Shown here in pieces: positions 55,170-64,000 of a stretch of 64,000 nucleotides of DNA. Under the pieces are notes generated by a model. The model did no database searches and was not told the DNA's origin. It saw nothing but the letters and a program-made list of their open reading frames with translations. A program made the position numbers and the translations under genes. The DNA is from Limnohabitans sp. (lineage in GTDB: Bacteria > Pseudomonadota > Gammaproteobacteria > Burkholderiales > Burkholderiaceae_C). Position 1 is the first letter of the stretch. Each line of letters starts with the position of its first letter. The stretch covers positions 1 through 64,000 of the forward strand of contig SHXD01000011.1 in NCBI GenBank assembly GCA_009693505.1. Reading direction: 5' to 3'.

Positions 55170-55975
55170 TCTTTGAGCAATGCTGTAAACATTTCAGGTT
55201 TGGCACTCATCACCCAATGGCCTGTGTCAAATTCTTCTACGCGCGAACCAGGATGGGCTGCAATTTTTTCAAGCCATTCTGGAGAATGAAACATAAACGG
55301 CTTGCGACGACCATAGACATACAGCATGGGGCGGGCCGTAGGCAATAGCTTGAGCACATTGGCTGCTTTGTCAAAGCCGCCTAAAGCGCCCATCCACTTC
55401 ATGGCATAGGGAAAGTTCATGCAGCTGTGCATATCTGCAAGCGGACTGGGGCATCTTAAAGCTTGCGCCATGTAACGCGTCATGCGGTTGGCCAAGGCCC
55501 TGCCAGGCGGTGCAAACCAGCGCGCTATTTGCCAAGCCACTGCCAACCAAATTTGATAACTGAACACACCCCATTTGGCCTTGGCAGTCCAAGACGAAAG
55601 AAGCGCGTGAGAGTTGTGATCGCCCACATCAACGGCCACCATGCGCATCACGCGCTCTGGATGTTGTGCTGCATATTCATAACCAAAAACACAACCCCAA
55701 TCGTGCAAAACCAAGGTGACTGGTTTTTGCAGGCTGACAGCATTGACCACTTCATGGATGAAGCTCACCATTTCAATCAAAGATTTGGGTTGCATGGGCG
55801 CTTGAGCATTAAATGCGGGCAATGTAAATCGCACGCATTGGTGAGTTTCACTCAGGGCTTCAACGGTGTCGTTCCAAAGGGCCAAGGTATCGGGCCAGCC
55901 ATGCAACATGACCAAGATTTCGGAGCCGTTGCCTTCAATTTGAATGTCAACGCCTTGAATGTTCATCGAGTTCAA
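55151..55975 (-). CDS. Alpha/beta hydrolase (epoxide hydrolase-like)
   Basis: VMLHGWPDTLALWND, LVLHDWGCVFGYEYA nucleophile elbow, DTGHWVMSAKPEMF. Confidence 0.88.
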   Translation of the reverse strand: MNSMNIQGVDIQIEGNGSEILVMLHGWPDTLALWNDTVEALSETHQCVRFTLPAFNAQAPMQPKSLIEMVSFIHEVVNAVSLQKPVTLVLHDWGCVFGYEYAAQHPERVMRMVAVDVGDHNSHALLSSWTAKAKWGVFSYQIWLAVAWQIARWFAPPGRALANRMTRYMAQALRCPSPLADMHSCMNFPYAMKWMGALGGFDKAANVLKLLPTARPMLYVYGRRKPFMFHSPEWLEKIAAHPGSRVEEFDTGHWVMSAKPEMFTALLKEWLAAP

Positions 55976-57192
55976 GCCGATGCAGACAGAGATGCATCCA
56001 TGGCTTGTTTCAAACGATCAACGCCTTCTAAAATTTTGTCTTCACCTACGGTGGCAAAGCTAAAGCGCAATGTGCTGTGATCGGGATTTTGGCAAAAGAA
56101 AGGTTCACCCGGTACAAAGGCCACGCCTTTGTCGATGGCCATTTTGGCAAACGCATTGCCGTCTTTCACTTTGCCGCCTGCACCCGTGAGGCTGGCCCAC
56201 ACAAACAAGCCGCCTTGGGGTTGTACAAATGAAATGGCATCGCCTAAATTTTGACGAAGCGCATTGCACATGGTTTGCGCGCGCAATGCATAAACCTGGC
56301 GCACTTTGTCTAAGGTGGCCGGCATGCGCCCTGCCTTGAGGTATTGCGCGGCTGTGGCTTGCGCAAAGGTGCTGGTGTGCGCATCACTGAATTGCTTGCA
56401 CATGACAGCACGGCTTAAAAGTTCGGACGGTGCAATCATCCAACCCACACGCAAACCTGGGCTCAAGACTTTTGACAAAGAGCCGCAGTGCACCAACCAA
56501 TCGCGACTGCCAGGCACTTGCGCACTCAAGGCCAGCAAACTGGGGGGTGGTGCGTCATTGAAATACAAATCACCATAGGGATCGTCTTCCACCATCAGGG
56601 TTTTATATTTGACGGCAAGCTCAAGTAGCTTTTTTCGGCGCTCTAAGTTAAGCAGCGCACCTGTGGGGTTGCCAAAGGTTGGAATGACGTACACAAACTT
56701 AGGACGATGCTCAGTAATCAATTTTTCTAAGCTGTCGGTGTCAACCCCATTGCCATCGACTGGCGCAGAAATGAGCTCTGCACCATAGAGTCTGAAACAC
56801 TGGATGGTGGCTAAAAAAGTGGGGCCTTCCACAATGACTTTGTCACCGGGGCTGATCATGGTTTTGCCAATGAGGTCCAGAGCTTGCTGGCTGCCTGTGG
56901 TCACAATCAGTTGCTCTGAACTTAATTCTGTGACGCCCTTCTGCCCCATAAAGTGTGCCAACTGCTCGCGCAATGGGCCGTAGCCTTCTGTGGCGCCATA
57001 CTGAAGTGCGGCACCGGGTTCTTGGGACAAGGCCAAAGAAGAGGCCTCGCGAATGCCTTCAACGTCAAACATGGCGCTGTCGGGGAAGCCACCGGCAAAA
57101 CTAATAATGCCGGGCTTGCCCAGAAGTTTGAACAACTCCCGAATGGCTGAAGTTTCGACATTGTTCAAACGATCGGCAAATTGCAAGGACAT
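55972..57192 (-). CDS. PLP-dependent aminotransferase (2-aminoadipate/MocR-like class I)
   Basis: ISFAGGFPDSAMFDVEGIREA, LVHCGSLSKVLSPGLRVGWMIAP lysine motif. Confidence 0.92.
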   Translation of the reverse strand: MSLQFADRLNNVETSAIRELFKLLGKPGIISFAGGFPDSAMFDVEGIREASSLALSQEPGAALQYGATEGYGPLREQLAHFMGQKGVTELSSEQLIVTTGSQQALDLIGKTMISPGDKVIVEGPTFLATIQCFRLYGAELISAPVDGNGVDTDSLEKLITEHRPKFVYVIPTFGNPTGALLNLERRKKLLELAVKYKTLMVEDDPYGDLYFNDAPPPSLLALSAQVPGSRDWLVHCGSLSKVLSPGLRVGWMIAPSELLSRAVMCKQFSDAHTSTFAQATAAQYLKAGRMPATLDKVRQVYALRAQTMCNALRQNLGDAISFVQPQGGLFVWASLTGAGGKVKDGNAFAKMAIDKGVAFVPGEPFFCQNPDHSTLRFSFATVGEDKILEGVDRLKQAMDASLSASA

Positions 57193-57240
57193 GGTGTATC
57201 TTCTCTCAAATACGGTTGATCAATTCTCACATTTTCTCTC

Positions 57241-57894
57241 ATGAACGCACACAACATCGAACTCTTTTTTCATACCCTGAAAGAAGCCAACCCCTTGCCC
57301 ACCACCGAGTTGGCCTACACCTCGGTGTTTGAGCTTGTGACGGCGGTGCTGCTGTCGGCCCAGGCCACCGATGTGAGTGTGAACAAAGCCACCCGCAAAC
57401 TCTTTCCAGTGGCAAATACCCCAGCGGCCATCTTGGCTTTAGGGCAAGAAGGACTTGAAAAATACCTCAAGACCATTGGGCTGTACCGAAACAAGGCCAG
57501 CAATTTGCTGAAAACATGTGAAATTTTGATAGGCCAATACCAAGGTGTGGTGCCCCGCTCAAGGGAATCACTTGAGTCATTGCCGGGGGTCGGTCGAAAA
57601 ACGGCCAATGTGGTCTTGAATGTGGCCTTTGGCGAACCCACCATGGCAGTCGACACGCACATCTTCCGATTAGGCAACCGCACGGGCCTTGGACCCGGCA
57701 AAAATCCGCTTGAAGTAGAGTTGAAACTTTTAAAGAGAATTCCAGAAAAGTACTTGGTCGACGCACACCACTGGCTCATATTGCATGGTCGCTATGTGTG
57801 CCAAGCCCGCAAACCTTTGTGCCATCAATGCGCTGTTTCGGCTTATTGCGATTTCAAGCCTAAAACTCAGGAACTTAAGGCACTGGCTGAATGA
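57241..57894 (+). CDS. nth: Endonuclease III
   Basis: HhH motif LESLPGVGRKTANVVLNVAFG, C-terminal Fe-S cysteines CQARKPLCHQCAVSAYC. Confidence 0.97.
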   Translation: MNAHNIELFFHTLKEANPLPTTELAYTSVFELVTAVLLSAQATDVSVNKATRKLFPVANTPAAILALGQEGLEKYLKTIGLYRNKASNLLKTCEILIGQYQGVVPRSRESLESLPGVGRKTANVVLNVAFGEPTMAVDTHIFRLGNRTGLGPGKNPLEVELKLLKRIPEKYLVDAHHWLILHGRYVCQARKPLCHQCAVSAYCDFKPKTQELKALAE

Positions 57895-59398
57895 GACTTT
57901 GTAATGTGGCAATACCCATGTGTTGCTCCAAGTAATCGGCCAAGCCTTCGAAAACTGTTTCCATAGTGACGGTTTGCATGCCAAACATAGCTTGTAGTAC
58001 CGCCGGATCTTCAAACAAACCGTGCAGATAAGTTCCCAACACATTACCGGCCTTGTTTTGCCATGTCAAACCCCGCATCACTTCTTGCGCTAAATCTCCA
58101 GGGAAAGTCATTGCTGAATGGACTTTCGTATGGCCATGATGAATCTCGTAGCCGCTCACTTTGACCCCAGACAAAGCTGACCAAGTACCGTGCAAATTTA
58201 AAAATTCGGCTCGCGTGCGTTGGACCGTTTTTTGTGCTGCAAATTGTGTCGCGATGGGCAACAAGCCGAGGCCCAGTGCATTGCCATCAATCCCATATTC
58301 GTCGATCAAGGCTTCACCTAACATTTTCAAGCCACCGCAAATTCCTAACACTGCACCACCCTTTCGCGCATGCTGCAAAATAGTCGAATCCAGCCCCTGT
58401 TGCCGAAGCCACTCCAGATCGCTGCTAGTGTGTTTTGAACCCGGAAGAATCACACAATCGCTCGTCTGCAAACCCGCTAAGTCTGCAGGACTGCGAGCCC
58501 ACAGTAATCGAACGCCAAGAACATTTTTGAGCGCTTGAAACTCATCTAAATTGCTTATACGTGGATAGGCTATAACTGCCATGGTATGCGTCACAACCCC
58601 AGTTGATCGACTTCGGTCGTCAAATACACCATCCTCTTCGGGTAAGCCGTGCTGCCACCACATTGGTAAAACCGCCAGTGTTGGTATCCCTGTCAACTCT
58701 TGTAGCATCTCGGGTGCAGGCGACAACAAAGCGACATCACCGCGAAATTTGTTCAATACAAAACCCTTGATGCGCGCTTGATCTTTAGGGGGTAACAAGG
58801 CCTAAGTGCCATACAGGTGTGCAAAGGCACCGCCCCTATCGATATCAGTAACCAATAAACACGTCGCATCGGCATGTCGCGCCACGCGCAAGTTGACGAT
58901 GTCGTTAGCCATCAAGTTAATCTCTGCAGGTGAGCCAGCGCCCTCAATCACCAGAACATCGTTTTCAGCACGCAGCGCATCCAGTGATGCTGCAATTTGT
59001 GGCCACACTTTTTCGCTGCGATCGCGCCAGGGTGTGTTCGTCAACTCATCGTTCACCTCGCCCAGCAACACCACTTGGCTGCGTGTGTCAGCCTCCGGTT
59101 TAAGTAGCAGGGGGTTCATGCGCACATCGGGTTCGGCTTTCGCTGCCAGCGCTTGAAAGTATTGGGCAGAGCCGACTTCACCGAGACCATTGTGTGAAGC
59201 GACAACTCTTGCGTTGTTGCTCATGTTCTGCGCTTTGAACGGAGCCACCTTTAAACCTTGACGTGCATACCAACGGCACAGCGCCGTAGTAAGCCAACTC
59301 TTGCCAGCGCCACTGGTAGTACCCAATACCATTACACACTTGGCCGGCATGGCGAGTCCTTTAATCTTCAATGCCGCGTTGAGCGGGAATGCCTGCAT
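57875..59398 (-). pseudogene. cobQ: Cobyric acid synthase interrupted by one in-frame TAG
   Basis: ORFs 58802..59398 and 57875..58798 are in one frame: ...[37 protein letters not shown]...; glutaminase motif GAVLGICGGLKMLG intact downstream. Confidence 0.85.
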
Positions 59399-59930
59399 TG
59401 AAGGCGTGTTTGATTTTGGTCATTTCAGTCACAGTGTCGGCAAGCTCAATCAACTCCGGCGGACAACGTCTTCCGGTAATGCAGACATGTACGTCTTTGG
59501 GTCGTGCTTGTAATGTGGTCAACACATCTGCCAAAGACAACCAACCATAAATCAATGGGTAAGTAATTTCATCCAGAATCACCAAGAAAAATTCGCCACT
59601 CAAGATAGCCGCCTCGGCTTTTTGCCAGCCGTTTTTTGCCAGCTGAGCCGAGTGTTCAAGGTCTTTGCTCTTCCAGCTAAAGCCGTCGCCAAAACCCTCT
59701 ATTGAAATGCCGATTTTTTCAAATATACGGTGCTCGCCAAAACGAGCGGTGGGCACTTTCATGAACTGGTAAATCTTCACGGCTTTACCACGTCCGTGAG
59801 CACGCAATGCCAAGCCAAACGCTGCGGTGCTTTTGCCTTTGCCGTCTCCCGTGTTGACAATGATCAAGCCACGCCGTTCAACCTGAGGGGTTGAACGCGT
59901 GTAATTTACAGGAGGCTGTTCGATGATCAT
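59361..59930 (-). CDS. cobO: Cob(I)yrinic acid a,c-diamide adenosyltransferase
   Basis: [39 protein letters not shown]..., [10 protein letters not shown]; start at [10 protein letters not shown]. Confidence 0.95.
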   Translation of the reverse strand: MIIEQPPVNYTRSTPQVERRGLIIVNTGDGKGKSTAAFGLALRAHGRGKAVKIYQFMKVPTARFGEHRIFEKIGISIEGFGDGFSWKSKDLEHSAQLAKNGWQKAEAAILSGEFFLVILDEITYPLIYGWLSLADVLTTLQARPKDVHVCITGRRCPPELIELADTVTEMTKIKHAFNAGIPAQRGIED

Positions 59931-59955
59931 TGTTTCGCGTTCACTTTTTACAGCG

Positions 59956-60729
59956 TTAAAGCTTAGGCACAGCAACCCACTGACCATTCAGCGAATGGAC
60001 TGCAATGCGCTTATCAAATACGGTTTCTACGGCACGGTGCGTATCTTCGTCGATACATGCACCTTGATGTACCACACGGCCTGCTTGCATAACCGCCATA
60101 TCGTCGGCATGCAAAGCCATTCCTACTTCGTGCAACACACTGATCACTGTGGTGTTTTGCGATGTGAGGCAGCGCACTTGCTCCAACCAATCCACTTGGT
60201 GTGGTGGGTCAAGGTTTGCGAGTGGCTCATCCATCAACATCACTTTGGCTTGCACAGCCATCGCGCGTCCTAACAACACACGCTGACGCTCACCGCCCGA
60301 AAGTTGACTTAAAGAACGCTCGCGCCAGTCCCAAGCTTGCGTGGCTTTCAAAGCACTTTCGACAACCGAATAATCATTTGCACTGGGCGCCGCCAGCCAA
60401 TCTTGATGCGGCATACGCCCAAGCATGACCACATCCCACACTCGCAGATCATCTGATGCTGATTCATTTTGGCCAAGCCAAGACAGCTGTTGCGCGCGTC
60501 GTTTGCGATCGATTGACATCAACTCATGGTCAAACAAAAAAATGCTGCCTGTCACTGGTAGTAAGCCAGCCAAAGCTTTGAGCAACGTGGACTTACCTGC
60601 CCCATTAGGGCCAACAATACTTGTCCAACGCCCAGCCACAAAAGACATATCGATGCCATGCAACACCTCTTGCCCAGCAAGTGACACATGCAGATCTCGC
60701 ACACTTAAAGCCATTTTGGGTAAATTCAT
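59956..60729 (-). CDS. btuD: ABC transporter ATP-binding protein (cobalamin/siderophore type)
   Basis: GPNGAGKSTLLKALAG, LSGGERQRVLLGRAMA, MDEPLANLDP. Confidence 0.9.
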   Translation of the reverse strand: MNLPKMALSVRDLHVSLAGQEVLHGIDMSFVAGRWTSIVGPNGAGKSTLLKALAGLLPVTGSIFLFDHELMSIDRKRRAQQLSWLGQNESASDDLRVWDVVMLGRMPHQDWLAAPSANDYSVVESALKATQAWDWRERSLSQLSGGERQRVLLGRAMAVQAKVMLMDEPLANLDPPHQVDWLEQVRCLTSQNTTVISVLHEVGMALHADDMAVMQAGRVVHQGACIDEDTHRAVETVFDKRIAVHSLNGQWVAVPKL

Positions 60730-61739
60730 TGCAACGCCCTGGTTGTTTGACTGCGGTACATCAGCCACAGCAAATAGCCACCACCCAAAACCGCTGTAAG
60801 CACGCCCACCGGCATTTCTTGGGGCGACAACAACATGCGTGCCATCAAATCAGCCACCAGCAGCAAAACACCGCCCATCAAGGATGAGAGCAACACAATC
60901 CAGTTGTTTTTGGTCTTTACCAACGAGCGAACTAAGTGCGGTGCAGCCAAACCAACAAAGGCTACCAACCCTGTTTGCGCCACCGCTGTGCCCGTGGCCA
61001 AAGCCAACACACAGATCAGCGCTACGCGGACAGAGGCAAGCGGTACGCCCAAACTCAATGCCGTCGCTTCTCCCAAACTCAAAGCATCCAATACGCGGCT
61101 CAGAACAAAGGCAAACACCACACACACCAGCAACACGCCAAGCAACAAAGCGCACGACGTCCAACCAATAAAGCTGGTCGAGCCCAACAAAAATCCTTGC
61201 ATGCCTTGCAAAACGTCCGGACGAAAAAGAGTGATTAGGGATACCAACGCCCCCAAGACCACGCCCACAATAACCCCCGCCAATAACAAGCGCAAGGTGT
61301 GATGCACGCCACGCGCCAACACCAGCGTGAGCAGCACAGCCAGCAAAGCACCCACAAATGCAGCGCCTGTCAAACCCATACGCACTAACAACTCGGTAGC
61401 AAAAGGATTGCCGCCAAACAGTGCCAAGGCCACAGCCACACCTAACGAGGCACCCGATGCGCTGCCCAACAAATACGGATCAGCCAATGGGTTACGAAAC
61501 AAGCCTTGCGCCAGCGCACCCGCGAGCCCGAGCAAAGCACCTGCTGCGCAAGCACCCAAGCTGCGAGGCAAACGAATGTTCCAGACAATTTGCCAAGCGG
61601 TGTCGTCTCGCAGCGCGGTGAACCAGCTTTCAAAACCAGTGCTGCCTGAAGCGCTGCCTAGCGCAATTCCAAACAAACAAAATGCCAACAAACTCAAAGC
61701 AATCACCAGTGGCGACCTACGAGCAGCGTCATGGGTCAT
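60726..61739 (-). CDS. btuC: FecCD/BtuC-family permease
   Basis: LRDDTAWQIVWNIRLPRSLGACAAGALLGLAGALAQGLFRNPLADPYLLGSASGA. Confidence 0.92.
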   Translation of the reverse strand: MTHDAARRSPLVIALSLLAFCLFGIALGSASGSTGFESWFTALRDDTAWQIVWNIRLPRSLGACAAGALLGLAGALAQGLFRNPLADPYLLGSASGASLGVAVALALFGGNPFATELLVRMGLTGAAFVGALLAVLLTLVLARGVHHTLRLLLAGVIVGVVLGALVSLITLFRPDVLQGMQGFLLGSTSFIGWTSCALLLGVLLVCVVFAFVLSRVLDALSLGEATALSLGVPLASVRVALICVLALATGTAVAQTGLVAFVGLAAPHLVRSLVKTKNNWIVLLSSLMGGVLLLVADLMARMLLSPQEMPVGVLTAVLGGGYLLWLMYRSQTTRALQ

Positions 61740-62641
61740 GGCTGAACTTTCGCTTTGTCGATCAGTTCAGCTTTGCTTCCTTCAGATTTGTCAATCAAAC
61801 ACTTGGCAATTATGCGAGCAGCTTCTGCCATGCGCGGACCTGGACGCCCTAAAAGTTCAGACTCCTCTGGCTTAAAATAGCACACTTGTTGCATGCGTAT
61901 GGCTCGGATATTTTCCCAACCAGGTCGAGTTGCCATGTCCGCAAAGCTGCTTTCGCCCACCATGATGATGTTGGGCTGCGCACGCACCACAAACTCGGGG
62001 TTGATTTTGGGAAATGGACCCAGCGATGCAGGCAAGATGTTACGCACACCTAAGCGATGTAATGTTTCGCCAATAAACGACGACTCGCTTGCACCATAAG
62101 GTGCGCGATTGACTTCAAAGTACACGCTCTGCCCTTTGACCTGCGCAGGAATAGATTGGGCAGCCGTATCGATTGCAGCATCGATGTTGCGCCAAATGCG
62201 ATCACTTTCCTGTGTTGGAACATGTAGGGCCTGTGCAACTGTGCGAATGACGCGCCGCACATCGGCATGAGAGCGTGGTTCTAGCGATAAAACCGTCAAA
62301 CCTAAAGCAGTAAAGCGCTCAGCACCGCGAGCAGAGGCCGCCATCAACACCAAGTCTGGCTTTGCAGCCACAACACTTTCAATACTCGGGTCAATTCCAC
62401 CGCCCATACGTGGCAACTTGGCAATGCTCTCAGGCCAGTTGGAATAACGATCCACGCCAACCAGCTTTTGACATTGACCTAAAGCACACACAGTTTCGGT
62501 GAGAGAAGGTAATAAGCTAACGATGCGTTGTGGCGGTTTACCAATGATCACTTCCAATTGACGATCGTCGCGCAACACAACAGCTTGCACGATACTGGTG
62601 GCAAACAAAAAGATTGATAGCGCAACGGTACTTTTAAGCAT
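61736..62641 (-). CDS. btuF: Periplasmic cobalamin-binding (BtuF-like) protein with signal peptide
   Basis: LKSTVALSIFLFATSIVQA signal; RIVSLLPSLTETVCALGQCQKLVGVDRYSNWP. Confidence 0.88.
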   Translation of the reverse strand: MLKSTVALSIFLFATSIVQAVVLRDDRQLEVIIGKPPQRIVSLLPSLTETVCALGQCQKLVGVDRYSNWPESIAKLPRMGGGIDPSIESVVAAKPDLVLMAASARGAERFTALGLTVLSLEPRSHADVRRVIRTVAQALHVPTQESDRIWRNIDAAIDTAAQSIPAQVKGQSVYFEVNRAPYGASESSFIGETLHRLGVRNILPASLGPFPKINPEFVVRAQPNIIMVGESSFADMATRPGWENIRAIRMQQVCYFKPEESELLGRPGPRMAEAARIIAKCLIDKSEGSKAELIDKAKVQP

Positions 62642-63437
62642 AGCTGGCCTCCCATTGCTTAACTATTTGGTGTAACTGAGCAACACCATCAGTTAACGCG
62701 GCAGGACCAGGCTGCAATATATTGGCCGACTTGATTTCAAAAATTTGGTTATTGCGAACAGCTGGCACTTCTTGCCAGCCTTTTCGTGTCGCCACTTTTT
62801 CAGAACGAAACTTCTTGCCACAAAGCGAGCCAATGATGATGTCGGGCGCACGGTCCACAATGGTTTGACCATCGGCAATGATTCGGTCTTTGCCCATGGG
62901 CATTTGCGCCAACTCGGGAAAACAATCGTCGCCCCCAGCGATACCAATTAGCTCTGACACCCAACGAATGCAGCTGATGTGTGGCTCATCCCATTCTTCA
63001 AAATAGACAATGGGTCGTCTCTTGAATTTGGCTGCTGTTTGTTGAATGGCATCCAACTGCGCACGCATCTGTTTCAAATGCAGCATTCCCTGCTCAACTT
63101 GGTCGACCATTGCAGCAACTTGGTAGAGCATTGAAAAAATCTCGTCCACACTACGCTGGTTAAACACAGTGACCTGAACACCCGCACGGATGAGCAAGGC
63201 TGCAATGTCGGCCTGCAAGTCTGAAAAGCCGAACACACAATCAGGCTTGAGCGTAAGAATTTTGTCAATCTTAGCGCTCAAGAACGCACTGACTTTTGGT
63301 TTTTCATCGCGTGCACGACGGGGACGCACGGTGTAACCAGAGATACCCACAATGCGGTGATCCTGTCCGAGCAGGTACAACCATTCAGTAGTTTCTTCGG
63401 TAAGGCAGACAATCCGCTGAGGGCCAAAAATCATCAT
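62634..63437 (-). CDS. BtuF-like cobalamin-binding protein without recognisable signal peptide
   Basis: RIVCLTEETTEWLYLLGQDHRIVGISGYTVRP...LKPDCVFGFSDLQADIAALLIRAGVQVTVFNQRSVDEI. Confidence 0.85.
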   Translation of the reverse strand: MMIFGPQRIVCLTEETTEWLYLLGQDHRIVGISGYTVRPRRARDEKPKVSAFLSAKIDKILTLKPDCVFGFSDLQADIAALLIRAGVQVTVFNQRSVDEIFSMLYQVAAMVDQVEQGMLHLKQMRAQLDAIQQTAAKFKRRPIVYFEEWDEPHISCIRWVSELIGIAGGDDCFPELAQMPMGKDRIIADGQTIVDRAPDIIIGSLCGKKFRSEKVATRKGWQEVPAVRNNQIFEIKSANILQPGPAALTDGVAQLHQIVKQWEASYA

Positions 63438-63742
63438 TTTAATAATTCGTATTGACTTGACACCGGTTGCTTTGTCATATTGCGATTAGGCAGAACCAGT
63501 GTGTGCCCTTCGCCAAACTCCAACATAGCATCAACACCCGCGCGTTGTAGGCGCTCTACCAAAGCTTTGTCATAAGTTGTACCAATTGGCAAAACAGCAT
63601 TGGGCAATTGAACCTCAGTCGACAAGTGAATAGAAACATCGTACTGACTTGTGGACTTCCACAATAGTTCCAATAACTCTTGATATGGCCGGCCGAACAA
63701 AGGCGTGAAAACACGCCGACCCAAAGATTTAGAAAATGTCAT
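63434..63742 (-). CDS. Hypothetical protein, first ORF after the cobalamin riboswitch
   Basis: 102-aa ORF; ATGA overlap with the next gene; no family recognised with confidence. Confidence 0.6.
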   Translation of the reverse strand: MTFSKSLGRRVFTPLFGRPYQELLELLWKSTSQYDVSIHLSTEVQLPNAVLPIGTTYDKALVERLQRAGVDAMLEFGEGHTLVLPNRNMTKQPVSSQYELLK

Positions 63743-63764
63743 GATTTATCAACAAATGTGTTCT

Positions 63765-64000
63765 CACCGCCTTCCCCGACAGTGCACGAACGATAGACCC
63801 CTCTTTCGAGGGACCGCCTTGTTGGCCGGTATCCGGGCTAAGCAGAGCAACCTTCATCACCTTCCCAAGCACCTGTTTAAGAGCACTCAGTGGCAATCAA
63901 TGAAAGCGGGGCAAAAATGCCCGTCTGCTGACCGTTGCGGGGGCAGCGCAGGTCAAGTTCACCCCGTAGGGGCTTCCTCTCCTGCTTCCCGTTGAACTGA
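63765..64000 (-). promoter_or_regulatory. Cobalamin (AdoCbl) riboswitch, 5' end may extend beyond window
   Basis: Minus strand: CTGCGCTGCCCCCGCAACGGT..., GCCACTGAG, GGGAAGGTGATGAAGG, B12 box AGCCCGGATACCGGCC (63824-63839). Confidence 0.93.

Overview
This 64 kb window reads as a housekeeping chromosomal segment of a betaproteobacterium, probably Burkholderiales/Comamonadaceae-like (inferred from gene content and protein flavour, not from a search). Recognisable blocks: rpsF-priB-rpsR-rplI; Na+/solute symporter + ppsA with divergent ppsR; glmM-folP-ftsH-rlmE; yhbY; greA-carB-carA; the envelope block rnhB-lpxB-lpxA-fabZ-lpxD-ompH-bamA-rseP-dxr-cdsA-frr-pyrH-tsf-rpsB; rnr, tRNA-Leu, rimO, phaR; SOUL protein + D-aminoacylase; tRNA-Val, spoT/relA-like gene; ispDF, mfd, serB, phoD, nth; and a B12-riboswitch-led cobalamin uptake/salvage operon at the right edge. 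No CRISPR, prophage, integrase or intact transposase was seen. Items most worth a second look: (i) two copies of a long hairpin element (about 75-bp and 65-bp arms, identical 27-nt loop) bracketing the SOUL/D-aminoacylase pair, with compensatory stem substitutions between copies, plus a possible third relic; (ii) two otherwise intact genes, a Na+/solute symporter and cobQ, each broken by one in-frame stop codon; (iii) an RseP that appears to have only one PDZ domain; (iv) an unrecognised 102-aa ORF directly behind the cobalamin riboswitch; (v) structured leaders upstream of rpsF and rpsB. All family calls come from reading motifs in the translations; no database search was run.
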